64,000 nt of DNA from Poteriospumella lacustris (lineage: Eukaryota > Sar > Chrysophyceae > Chromulinales > Dinobryaceae), in the NCBI GenBank assembly GCA_008000375.1, contig SMOI01000094.1, positions 1 to 64,000 of the forward strand. The letters run 5' to 3'. Each line of letters opens with the position of its first letter. The stretch's first letter is position 1. A program made the translations under genes and the position numbers. Below, piece after piece: positions 50,501-60,753 of this stretch. The notes under the pieces were generated by a model that was not told where the DNA came from, made no database searches, and worked only from the letters and a program-made list of their open reading frames with translations.

Positions 50501-50847
50501 TCCTGCGTAATTCGCACGCGAACGGAGCCGCTCTTCAAGAAGTTCACTTCCAGCTTCAGCGGCTGCTTCTGTGGCAGGGTCGACGCCAGCCTCGCGGTGA
50601 CCTGCTCGCCGCCGATGGTCAGGGACGCTCTGTCCAACACGAACTGCAGTACAGCGCGCACGATTCGTCAAGGTGTGGGATTCTCGGAGCAAGACCAAGG
50701 AAACAAACCTACCTGCCCGTCGCGGTCGGCCACCGGACCGTCGCGAAAGCGGCGGCAGAAGCCGGTGTCCTGACACGTTCGGAACTTGGACCGGTCGACA
50801 CCGAAGACAATAGCCAACAAGGCGAAGAGAATGCACAATCGCAACAT
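47575..50847 (-). CDS. GANAB: Glucosidase II alpha subunit (GH31)
   Basis: Four exons, 50847-50713, 50643-50482, 50414-50057 and 49991-47575 (introns of 69, 67 and 65 bp), all joins in frame, give 1023 aa. Exon 1 encodes a signal peptide and the family-typical start of the mature protein (MLRLCILFALLAIVFG then VDRSKFRTCQDTGFCRR). The GH31 barrel follows: VVWLDIEHTDGKRYFTWD, FTWNDMNEPSVFNG with nucleophile Asp556, and RYGAMWTGDN with acid/base Asp657, then beta-sandwich domains. The enzyme trims the two inner glucoses from N-glycans in the ER, enabling calnexin cycling. No HDEL-type signal is present, as expected for a subunit retained by its beta partner. It diverges from CFAP77. Confidence 0.96.
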
Positions 50848-51245
50848 GTCGTGGGAGTACCAGAGCTATTCTATTGTGTTCGCCTCTGATCTTTGCGACG
50901 ACGATGGCACGGCGGAGGTTCTCGAACCCGGAACTATGCCGTGCTCTTTTACGTTATCACGGAACTTCTAGATCACCCAAACACCCAACTCTTCTCGCTG
51001 GCAGTCTGGGTTGGCAGTTTCGTCGTTTCATCATTCGCCGCGACGGGCGACGAGCTGTTTTGGCGATGAGGCGGTTGCTCGACGAGGCAACGAGGCAACG
51101 AGGCTTCAGGATCGGCCCGCCGTGAGGCCAATCAAAGGCAATTTCCCTTCAGAGGCTTCGCAGGAACACCGACCACTTCTTAGTTTAGCTTTTCCGCACC
51201 GCAGAGCAGCAGTTTCACCCCCAGACGTCGAGCGGCAACAGCACA
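50848..51245. promoter_or_regulatory. Divergent promoter region (glucosidase II alpha / CFAP77)
   Basis: This 398-bp interval lies between the two divergent ATGs. No repeat or gene is seen. Confidence 0.5.
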
Positions 51246-52152
51246 ATGAGTCACTCCCCCAACACACACGGCCACGGCCATGGAGCTCATGGCGGTACAG
51301 TAGTGGAGCATGTGATCCACCTGCCGAAGAAGCGTACGATAATCAAAGATCGCGTGGGCTGCGTGCGGACATCAACGTACGACTTGCCCGGCGGCGATGA
51401 CTACTCATACGGCCACAAATACGAGCGCGGCGTGGAAGGCGCAGGAGACAGTACGTCGCTTTGATGGCCATTGGTAACTGTAACTGGCGGCGGCGCTAAC
51501 CTGTGTGCTGCTGCGCTGTAGTCATTTCGAACTGGGTCACGGCCAACCCGTCGCTGGAGAAGAAGACGGCGAAGATGATCGTCTACTCGAACGTGCTGGC
51601 CATCAAGAAAGGGTAAGTCTCGGCCGCCATGCCGTCGTCTGGGCGAGCTGCGCCTCACGCCGCGTGTGTTTGTGTGTGCGCAGGTGCATCACGGCGAAGT
51701 CGATGCGGCAGTACTGCATCGACCACCCGAACATCCGCATGAAGGAGATCCTCCTCAACACCGACAGCACACGGGTCGACGGGCGCCACGAGGGCCCGTT
51801 CGGCATCAAGACGAAGTTCGCCGACGAGCGCATGGACGAGCTGCTGCAGGCGAAGTACACCGACTTCCGCAACGAGGACTCGGACTACCCCAACGTGCAG
51901 ACCATCAAGACCAAGGGCTTCATGCCCGTGCCCAAGCCCACCATCGCCTCGCAGTCCATCGTGCTCGCGCGGCAGCAGGCCGGCGAGCAGAAGGAGGAGC
52001 ACCGCTTCATCATGAAGAAGTTCCAGAAGGTCAAGGGCACCTTCGAGCGCCAGCGCGAGGAGGCCGAGCGCCAGCGGCGGGCCACCGGAGAGCTGGCGCT
52101 GTCCGCGGGCGCGCCCGAGTCCCCGCACCACGGCGGCTACGACTCCGCCTAA
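51246..52152 (+). CDS. CFAP77: CFAP77-like ciliary protein (DUF4483)
   Basis: Three exons, 51246-51450, 51522-51612 and 51684-52152 (both introns 71 bp), give 254 aa; both joins restore frame. After a His/Gly-rich start come RTSTYDLPGGDDYSYGHKYE, then EGAGDIISNWVTANPS, and a block around KKGCITAKSMRQYCIDHPNI. This matches the CFAP77/DUF4483 pattern of [YL]-x-LP-G-x-D-[FY]-x-YG followed by a short helix with W near an N/TxPS motif. CFAP77 is a microtubule inner protein of ciliary doublets, so its presence implies a motile cilium. The C-terminal helix (KGTFERQREEAERQRRATGE) is charged, and the last residues are Gly/Pro/His-rich. Confidence 0.85.
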
Positions 52153-52226
52153 CGCGCGCCATTTCTGTTTCTGTGTCGTGTCGACTGGCTCGGTCGATTT
52201 GAGTGTAACGGACGCGCCAGACGCGT

Positions 52227-52238
52227 CGCTAATTAGCG
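52227..52238. other. 12-bp perfect palindrome in convergent spacer
   Basis: cgctaattagcg, an AT-cored palindrome in a GC-rich spacer between the converging CFAP77 and TPR genes. It could be a protein-binding site or chance. Confidence 0.4.
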
Positions 52239-52289
52239 CCGCGCGCCGCAGGGGCGCGCCGCAATACATCCGCCGCGTCGGGGGGTCGC

Positions 52290-55200
52290 TCAGGTCGCCT
52301 CCGGCGTCGCCTCCTGCGCGTGGCTGAGCAGCGCGGCGAGGTCGAGTTGGTGTCGCTCGGCGAGCAGCTGCTGCAGCCGCGCGAGGTAGCGCGTGGACAG
52401 CACGTCGCGGATCTCGGACACCTGTTTGGCGCGCCGCATCGCCTCGTCGCTCGTGCGCACGGCGTCGGCGAAGCGCTTCTCCTGGCGCAGCAGCTGCGAC
52501 AGGTCGACGAGCGTCATCGCCAGAGACCCGTCGAGCTCCAGCGCGCGCCGCAGGTGGCGCTTCGCCGTGCCGAGCTGGCCGAGCTGCTGATAGACGCGCG
52601 CGGCGGAGACGAAGGGCAGCGGCAGCGAGGCGGCGAAGGCCGGCAGCTGTGCGCACCGGTCGAAGTGGCGCAGGCCCTTGACCATGTCGCCCGCCTGCGA
52701 CACGATCTCGCCGCCGCAGAGCAACAGGCTGCTCGACGAGGGAAAGTGGCGCAGGCCGTCGGTCACCACCGACACGGCGAACTGCGCGGCGACACAGACA
52801 CAGGGGGCGAGACACAGCAGAGCGAGACACAGGGCGGTGAGACACAGGGCGGTGGGGACACAGGGCGGGACACGGGACACGTACCTCGGGGTCGCTGGGC
52901 GTCTGGCGGAAGGTCGCGACCGCCAGCAGCGTGAACACGTTCGCGTGCACCTGCGACGTCGCGTGGCGCTGGCGCAGCTCGGCGCGGTCCTGCCACGCGA
53001 CCGACTGCAGCGTCTGCGCCACGTGGCCGGCGGCCTGCGGCGCGAGCGCGGCGGCCCAGGCGGCGTGCGCGTCGTCGCCGAGCGTCGAGCCGGGCGCGGC
53101 GCTGGCCGCCGCCGCCGCCTGCAGCAGGCGGTTGCTGCGGCGCAGGAAGTCGGCGGCCTGCGCGAAGTCGCTCTCGTTGAGCGCCCACTGCCCGAGGTGC
53201 AGCAGCGGCACGGCGCCGCGCGCGGGGTCCTGCGCCAGCGCCTGCGACAGCAGATCGTACGCGCGCTGCGCCTCGTCGAGGTCGACGTACAGCGCGCCAA
53301 GCTTCACGCGGCTGTCGAGCAGCGCGGCGTCGAGCTGCAGCGACGCGTCGAGGCACTGCGTCGCGCCCACCGCGTCGCCGAGGAGGTACGCCAGCGGCGC
53401 GACGAGGTTCAGCAGACGCGCGCGCAGCGCCCGCGACACCGTCGGGACCTCCGCCGCGGCGGTCGCAGCGGTCGCAGCGGTCGCGTCGGCCGCGTCGCCG
53501 TCGGTGGCCAGTGGCTCCAGCGCGTCGAGCAGCTCGTCCAGCGACACGTCGACGTCGTCCGCCGCGACGGCGTCGCTCGGCGTAGGCGCAGCGTTCGCCG
53601 CCGCAACGGGCGCCGCTTCGACCGACGCCGCGGACGGCGACTCGGAGCGCAGCGCCAAACTGGCGCCGCGGCTCAGGTCGACGCGCTCAACGAGCGCAGC
53701 CAGCCGCTCGAAGGCGGCGTCGTCGGCGTCGGCGGACTCGGTCGACGGCGGCGGCGGCGGCGGCGGCTCGTTGACCACCGCTGCGGCGGCGGCGGCTTCG
53801 CTGTGACGCGGCGCCTCGCTCCCTTCGCCCGCTTCGTCCTCGTCGTCGTTGCCCTCCTCCTCGCCGCCGTCGTCCTCGTCGTCCTCGTCGATGTCTTCCC
53901 ATTCGCCGTCGCCGTCGTCGTTTTCGTCGTCGTCGGCCGCGGCGCCGAAGCGGCGGCCGAAGAACGCGTCGTCGTCGTCGCCGTCGTCCCGCGCCGCTGT
54001 GGCGCCGCCCTTCGGCGCGAACGTCTCCGTCGGCGCGAAGGGGAAGTCGAAGCCGCGCACGGCGAACCGCGTCGCGTCGAGCCTGACGCCGGCCAGCTGC
54101 GCCGCGCGCCGCGCCAACGCGACGACGTCGGCGACGCGCGCGTCGTCCGCCGCCTGCGCCGCCGCGTCGCCGGCCGCAGCCGCGCCGCTGTCGCGCGCCG
54201 CGGGCTGCGCGAAGTCGCGCTCGCTCAGCGGCGAGAAGGTCGACGCGCCGAGCTGCACGAGGCGGAGCCGCGCGTTGCTCGGCGCCTGCAGCGCGAGCGC
54301 AGCGCCCGACGCCGTCGCGCGCACGACGCCGTCGTCGCCCAGCGACAGCTCGTCGGCCCGCGCGACGCGCGTCACAGGCACCGCGACGGCGCCGACGGCG
54401 AAGTTCGCGTCGGCGGCGTCGTCGCTGGCGCCGGCCGCGTCGGTCGCGAGGTGCGGCGGGAGCGGCGCGGCCGCGTCGCCGAAGGCGAAGCTCTCGAAGA
54501 GGTCGACGAGGCGCACCATCACGTCGTAGGCCTCGACGTCGCGCGCGCGCAGCTGCCGCTCGTCCGCGGCGCCGTCGAGGAGGTGGTCGGGCGGCAGGTG
54601 ATCGAGCGCCGCGTCGGCGTCGGGCGCGGCGCCGTCGGTCTCGTCGATGTCGCTCGCCTGCGCGCTCGCCCAGCGTCGCCGTCGCAACGTCTCGCCCCAC
54701 GTGCGCGCGCCTGCGACGCCGAGGCTCTGCGACAGCAGCGGGTACGAGGACAGGTACGAGCCGACGAGCCAGGCCTTCGGCTGCGCGGCCGGCGCGTCGG
54801 CGGCGTCAGCGTCGGTGGCGGCGTCGGCGTCGGTGGCAGCGTCGGCGTCGGTGGCAGCGCTGCGGCGGCGGTGGAAGACGCTGCGTGCGAACGAGCGCAC
54901 GGCCTCCTTGGCGAGGTCCTCGGCGAGCCCCGCCTGCGCGATGTCCGACGAGCCGCTCAGCAGGAAGCCCAGCATGGCGTCCTCGGCCGCCCGGTGCAGC
55001 GCCACGTCCTGCGGCTGGACGAGCTGCGCGTCGCCCTCGACGAGGTCGAGTAGCAGCGCCGGCACGTCGCCGTCGCCGGCCGCGTCGTCGGCGCCGCCGT
55101 CGGCGCCGAAGTGCAGCTGACCGCGCTGGATCATCGCCAGTCGCACCTGGGCGCGCATCGCGTAGGCGGCGGGGCTGGAGGCGTCGCACTCGATGGCGCG

Positions 55201-56406
55201 GTGCACGTCGACGAGCGCCTGCTCCAGGCGGCCGGCCTCCAGCAGGTGCTTCGCGCGCGCCAGCAGCAGCTCGACCTGCAGGGCCACTGGCGCAAAGATG
55301 TGGGCGCCGCCGTCGGCGTCCTCGTCGTGCGGCGCGGCCAGCACCGCGTCGACGTCGACGTCGAAGTCGAGCAGCTCCAGCGCCTCGCCCAGCGCCTCGG
55401 CGGCCGACTCGGCGTCGCCCATCGACGCGACCGACTTCGCCTCGCCGAGCTGGCGCAGCGCCGTCCGCACAAAGCTCAGCGACTCTTCTGCGTCGCGCAG
55501 CCGCTGCGGTGACAGCGTCGCCATGGCGGCCGGCAGCTGGAGCAGGAACTGGCCCGTCGGGTGGCGATAGGCCTGCAGCGTCGTCGCGCCGCGGCCCTCG
55601 CGCACGTCCTCGATCGACCGCACTGCTCCGTCCGCCGGCGGTGTCCAGAACATGTCCAGCAGCGTGTTCGCCTGCTCCTGCGTCAGCGCCAGCGTCGCCA
55701 GAGGCGCCTCGGCCTCCGAGGGCACCTCGACGGCCAGCGCAGCCGCGAGCGTCTCGACGATGGCGCTGACGGCAGCGGCGTTGCGCACATCGAGCAGGCG
55801 CGACAGACACAAGATCGGCGACGGCATACGCTTCAGCACGTCCACGCCAAACGCGCGGAACAGGACGTCGTCTCGCTCGAGGCCCACGGAGAAGTGTCGC
55901 GCGTCGGCGTCGGACGGTTGGTCGCTGAGGCCGCAGAACGATGCTACAGCCCCAAGGGCGCCCTCTACACGCCCATATAGGCGCTGTGCCGTTTCACCCG
56001 TGAAGAGACCTGTTGCGTAGTCCTGCGCATCGAGCGCGGGGAAATCGAAGTCGACCACCGGCGGGCGGTCGACCATCGGCACGAGGATTTGCCGCGCTGT
56101 TTTGATCTCCTGCATCAGCTGCGTGTCTTGCTCCACACCAACGTACTGATGCATGCTGGCAATGATTCGGTCGTCGTCGTAGCCGTAGTGCCGGAAGACG
56201 ATCTTCGCGACGACGTCCTCGAGCTGCTGATACACGGTGGTGTACTCGTCGATGATGCGGTCTTCTTCGAGCACATCTTGCAGTTCTGTTGGAAATCCGA
56301 AAGGCGCAAGAAGAAGATTGGAAATCGAGCTAACAGAGCGATAAAGGCGCAGAAACTCTGCCTTGTCGATGACTTGCGACGCGGTGAAGTAGCCCGCCTC
56401 CGCCAT
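52290..56406 (-). CDS. Large TPR-repeat protein with acidic linker
   Basis: Two exons, 56406-52885 and 52781-52290 (103-bp intron, the longest here), give 1337 aa. The start is ATG 56406 (MAEAGYFTASQVIDKAEFLR). TPR-like helical pairs occur in two groups: LLEAGRLEQALVDVHRAIEC with SPAAYAMRAQVRLAM, and later GALYVDLDEAQRAYDLLSQA with ARGAVPLLHLGQWALNESDF, then YQQLGQLGTAKRHLRRALEL in exon 2. Between them lies a ~250-residue Ala/Asp-rich stretch with an acidic run (WEDIDEDDEDDGGEEEG). TPR arrays bind protein partners. Neither a membrane anchor nor an enzymatic domain is seen, so the role is unknown. The intron is built of imperfect gacacagggcggt repeats. Confidence 0.75.
52789..52875. repeat. 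Imperfect gacacagggcggt repeats inside an intron
   Basis: Several degenerate copies of a roughly 14-bp unit, alternating gacacag and ggcggtg-type halves, fill most of the TPR gene intron. Confidence 0.75.
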
Positions 56407-56920
56407 TTTTGAAGACTCGCCAAGGGGATGAGACGGAGAGACGGGAGGGGCAATTCACAGCAGTCACGCGCGGATGTGACAGCCTTTCTTCCGTATCGTG
56501 CAATCGATGCATCGCGTCCATCGACCATCGACGGTCGTTGGGAGGCGACGTCGTGTGGCGGCAGCGCTGCGGACGTGCCCAGAAGCTGCGCTTCGTCGCT
56601 CTCCCCGCTGGGAAGTCTGGGTCGACAGGGCGCTGGCCCGCGCAGTCGCCGCTCTCCTCGCACCTACTGTATACTCCTGTGGCGTATAAATCGGTATCGC
56701 GGTCGTCTTCTCGCTGCGCCGTCCTCGCAAACGTTTGGAGCAACAACCAACGCGGAAGTGAGCAGAAGCCATTGACTGGAGCAGTCTGACCTCGCGCAAC
56801 TCTTACAAAACGACTCTACCGCAACTGCTGCAACGACAACAACGCAGCGATGGTTGCACTGGAAAAAGGGGAAAACGGCTATCAGGACAAAGGGAACGGG
56901 TCTAGATTGCTTCAGAAGAG
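56407..56920. other. Spacer between TPR gene start and DUF268 gene stop
   Basis: These 514 bp lie upstream of the minus-strand TPR gene and presumably hold its promoter. A gtataaat element occurs near 56681 on the plus strand, which is the wrong orientation for the flanking genes. Short frames here lack coding character. Confidence 0.5.
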
Positions 56921-57913
56921 TCAGCGGTTGACGTCGCGCTTGCGCAGGACCCACAGCGCCTCCTCATAACGATTGCCATGATCGGGCTTGGCTTCGTTCT
57001 CTATCTCCACGTCGAGCTCGTGAAGGTAGTCCACCACTTCCCACCAGTCCTGCAGCAGAAGGCGCAGACGGTGGCGGCCGTAGATGCGGTGGGCGTTCCA
57101 AACCACAAAGTCGACGGATCCAGTGGGGACTCCGAGGAGGAGAAGTCCGCCCGGCGGGAGAAGACAGTGCAGGCGCGCCATGGTCTCCAAGTCACCGAAA
57201 GGGTTGATTGGGTCGCCGTACCTGCCGAGGCCGTCGTGCTCGATGGAGCTGAAGCTGAACGCGACGTCGATCGGTGCCAACGTCCTGGTCATGTATCGAG
57301 CAGCCAACTCGTGGGGCTGAATGGCCAGCACTTGGTCGTGCAAGCTTGTGACTTGGACGTACTCCACAGTGAGGACATCGACAGCGCCGTGATTCAACAG
57401 CGCTGCCTCCGCCCATGGCGATTGCGACCCCAGCACCAAGGCGCGCTTTCCGCCAATGTCGTTCGCGTAAGAGGAGAGCGCAGTCTCACACACGGATGAG
57501 TTGTACCCACCGCACGTGCTTGCCTTGCCCAGGTATTTCTCGAACTCTTCTCGGGGCCACTCCTTGACGCTCTGTGTGGAAATAGCCTTCTCTGCCAAAT
57601 ACCACTTCGCAGGAGTCACCAGGCCGTCGAGTGTGAAGGCTTTCAACATTTCGGCGGGGATAGCTGTTGGAGGAGGCCAAGCTCCACCAGTCCCCTCTCT
57701 TTCGTCGAGCAGTTTCTGAAAAAGCCCGTCGCAGTCGAAAGTAACGCGGCGGTCGGCAGTCACGTGGAAGTGCGGCTGCAAAAACTGCTCAGCGACAGCC
57801 GCAAGGTTCAAAAATGGAACTTCCACAGTCAATGCAGATATTTTGGTGAGTTCTTCAATATTCGCTGCAAGAGTAACTGCGACCAGAAGGAACAGGAATG
57901 CCGTGAGGGCCAT
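56921..57913 (-). CDS. Secreted DUF268-family protein (methyltransferase-like fold)
   Basis: A single-exon frame of 330 aa from ATG 57913. It starts with a signal peptide (MALTAFLFLLVAVTLAANI). The C-terminal two thirds carry the DUF268 pattern: ALVLGSQSPWAEAALLNHGA, then VDVLTVEYVQV, FSFSSIEHDGLGRYGDPINP, FGDLETMARLHCLLPPGGLL and FVVWNAHRIYGRHRLRLLLQ. The layout resembles a Rossmann-like SAM-dependent methyltransferase, and GDP-less SIEHDGLGRYGDP is the most conserved block. Cysteines in the N-terminal half (SVCET and TCGGYN) suit an oxidising compartment. The substrate is unknown, and DUF268 proteins are best known from nematodes and some protists. Confidence 0.82.
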   Translation of the reverse strand: MALTAFLFLLVAVTLAANIEELTKISALTVEVPFLNLAAVAEQFLQPHFHVTADRRVTFDCDGLFQKLLDEREGTGGAWPPPTAIPAEMLKAFTLDGLVTPAKWYLAEKAISTQSVKEWPREEFEKYLGKASTCGGYNSSVCETALSSYANDIGGKRALVLGSQSPWAEAALLNHGAVDVLTVEYVQVTSLHDQVLAIQPHELAARYMTRTLAPIDVAFSFSSIEHDGLGRYGDPINPFGDLETMARLHCLLPPGGLLLLGVPTGSVDFVVWNAHRIYGRHRLRLLLQDWWEVVDYLHELDVEIENEAKPDHGNRYEEALWVLRKRDVNR

Positions 57914-58482
57914 TGCCGGCCAGTTTTACCGACGAATTTGGTGGACCAGATTTCAGCACCGGAGCTTCCAAGAAACTGATCTACAGAGTCGATGTTGTGT
58001 GGCTTCAGGGGGATTGTGCTGTATCCCATTGAGATCTGAGCCTCAAGTGTAGAAAAAGATTGGAACAGTGAACCATCAACATGGAACGGCGGTGAACAGA
58101 ACATGGAACAATCACAGCAGTGTCCGTCGTCGTCGTCGTGCATCGACCGTTACAATTTTACGACGGCACTTCGGTCGTCGTCGTCGTCGTGTCCGGCAGT
58201 TCCGTTGCCCGCGTCGCTGCTGCTGCTGGCAGTGCCACTGCGCAGTGCAGTGCAGTGCGCAGTGCGGACGGAACAAGAACCTGATTCCAGGTTCAACGTT
58301 CAACAACGCCGTCGAGGAGCCACATCACAAAGTCCACAACACGACAAGGACACTCCAGTTATCTCCGCCGTGAGATATTCTCTGACGACTATCCACAGTG
58401 CTGGCTGCCGCACCATCATTCTTCATTCCCTTCACAGTTCGGTAACCTCAAACTGTCACTTCCTAGCCAACTCGCAGACTGA
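57914..58482. promoter_or_regulatory. Divergent promoter region (DUF268 / patatin)
   Basis: These 569 bp lie between divergent ATGs. Runs of cgtcgt occur near 58130-58190, and a cagtgcagtgcag stretch near 58240-58260. No gene is seen. Confidence 0.5.
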
Positions 58483-60073
58483 ATGCCGAAACACAGCAAA
58501 TTAGTCGGGGAAATATCAAGGATTCTCTCCCCATATCTCAGTAAAGCTCTAGGACAGAGCCATCGGCCCATCCCGGTGGACTGGAGGTGAGTTGGTCCCG
58601 GTGCGCCGTCATTTTTTCTAACTGGTCTCACTCCATCCTTTCGCCCACCACAGAGTCGATCCCACTCCGCGGCCGCCTCATCGGCCTTTTGTACCCTCGG
58701 CCCATCCTCCACCGGCTGTGACCGAGGCTTTCTCGCCGAAGAAATCGGGAAAGTTCAACGCGGATCTTCGGCGACCGTACCGCATCCTGTGTCTGGACGG
58801 CGGAGGAGTGCGCGGCGCTCTGACGACGGTGATTCTCACCCGAATCTGCCAGCACAATCCGAACTTTCTCAAGGACATCGACTTCATATGCGGCACGTCC
58901 GCCGGTGGAATTCTCGCGCTGATGCTCGCTTCTGGCTACAGCGCCAAGGAGTGCCACGAGATCTACTCGTACGCCGCCCCACACATCTTTGCGCATAATC
59001 CGTGGCGCGTCATCAATCCCAGTCGCGCGAGATATTCGGACAAGGCAAAGCAGGAGCTGATGCAGCACTACTTAGGCCAGCGGACCATGGCCGACCTCGA
59101 GATGACCTGCGCCGCCATTGCCTTCCGGCTCGACGGCCGCAAGTCCCGCACCCACTCTTTCTTCCATCGCGAGGGCTGGCGACCGGCTGTCTTCTCGAAC
59201 ATGCCGCTGGCCGAGGGTCTCGTGGCGCCGGACAACGACCTGCTCGTGTGGGACGCGGCCATGCGCACTTCAGCCGCGCCGACCTACTTCCCTGTCTTCC
59301 ACGGCTACACCGATGGCGGCGTCGTCGCCAACAACCCGAGCATTCTGGCGGTCTCCAAGGCCATGGCGCACTACCCACATGTGAACACGAAGAACGTGGC
59401 GGTGCTGTCGATCGGCGCGGGGTCGTACCCGCGGCACATGAACATCTTCCAGCAGGTGAACGAGGAGCGCGATGCGCCGCTGGTCATCGACGGGCAGATC
59501 GGCGGTGACTTCCACGGCACCAGCATGCGTCACCAGAGTCTGCTGAATCACGCCGACTGGGGCGTGCGCCAGTGGCTGCCAAACCTCCTGGACCTGCTCC
59601 TGGACGGCGAGAGCGTCACCACGGAGATGGTCATGCACTACCTCCTCGCGGGCAACAAAATGTACCACCGACTGGACCCGCGGCTGCCGAAGAACTTCGC
59701 GTTGGACGACGTCACATTGATGCAGGAGATTCAAGACTTCGCCTGGACGGTGGACCTGACCTCCACGCTGGACTTCGTCGACAACTACTTCACCTACGAG
59801 GAGGAGGCCGACAGCAGTATGGCGCACAACGCCCTCGACAGCGCCACGAACTACCACGAGGCCTGGCTGTACGAGGTGTCCCAGCAAAACGCAGCTACGC
59901 TGCAGCAGCCGACCGCCGAGTTGCAAGAGCTGTCGCCAAAGCACAGCGGTGCCGCCAGTAACGACGGTGCGCTAGACACCGAAGAGGTGATGGAGTTTGA
60001 AGCGCCGGCGGCCGCAACCGGCGTCACGCCGCCTGTCAAACAGGCAACGACCGTGACAGTGGCCTCTGCGTGA
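58483..60073 (+). CDS. Patatin-like phospholipase
   Basis: Two exons, 58483-58586 and 58654-60073 (67-bp intron), give 507 aa. The first exon (MPKHSKLVGEISRILSPYLS) was placed by its strong GTGAGT donor and frame-restoring acceptor. Motifs: ILCLDGGGVRGALTT (oxyanion hole), FICGTSAGGILALML with nucleophile Ser117, and YTDGGVVANNP with catalytic Asp255, forming the Ser-Asp dyad. Patatin-like enzymes hydrolyse phospholipids or galactolipids at sn-1/sn-2. The C-terminal ~130 residues are specific to this protein and end in an Ala/Thr-rich tail. No signal peptide or TM helix is seen, so it is probably cytosolic or peripherally membrane bound. An AATAAA occurs 221 bp past the stop. Confidence 0.94.
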
Positions 60074-60753
60074 GCGGTGAGCGCTACGAGCTGCATCAGT
60101 CGTTCGTATTTGTTTCTGTCAGCTGTTTGTTTGTCTCACCGCGCTCTTGACGCGGCGCATCATCGCGTTTATGCCGCGCGGCATATCCTCGCGCCTTTGG
60201 TTTCTCTCCCCTCGATGTTACGTGCTCCTTATCGTCGCAAGTGCTGCGGCAGCTGTCGTGGCGTACGTATGTTTGTCTCTCGTAGACGTAGACAATAAAT
60301 AGATCCCCAGCCAACCACCTCCTCGATCGTGTGCGCGCATCTTTGTGGCCAAGTCTTCTCTTCTGCATCCACAAATGATGTCATTGCACCAGTAGGTATT
60401 GCAGCTGTTACTGCATGTTTCCATCTGCATCGGATACGGATATAAGGCCTAAGGTGGGTATTTTAGATCTGGTCTGGGTCTGGGTGCTGCGCGTATCTGG
60501 GATTTGTGTAGTTTGGGAGTCTGGGAGTCCAGAGTGTGGACTCTCACCTCGCTCACCTCCGCGTTCGCATCTGGCCAACGCATCCGCCTGGCGAGGTGCT
60601 CGATGAACGTCATCGATTCGCTGATGGCGTGTGACCATCTTGCTGAAGGCGAATGGCCTTTGCGCGAAATGGAGTGGGGCCATAAACGCTCAAGAAGTTT
60701 CCTGTTGATCAAAAAATTAATCTACCAGCACAGTGGTTAGTTCAATAATAAAC
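60074..60753. other. Spacer between patatin gene and next plus-strand gene
   Basis: This 680-bp spacer holds the patatin 3' region with AATAAA at 60294-60299, a patch of tctggg-type repeats at about 60467-60535, and the presumed promoter of the next gene. No gene is seen. Confidence 0.6.
60294..60299 (+). promoter_or_regulatory. Polyadenylation signal AATAAA
   Basis: Canonical AATAAA 221 bp downstream of the patatin stop on the same strand. Assignment is by position and motif only. Confidence 0.4.

Noticed and set aside
51655-52289. Extension of the TPR gene frame past its intron to 51655
   Set aside because: The donor at 52884 and acceptor at 52782 give a second exon with TPR-like helices. 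The unspliced extension runs antisense through CFAP77.
52678-55053. 791-codon plus-strand frame
   Set aside because: Antisense to the TPR gene; Arg/Val/Gly-rich, no domain.
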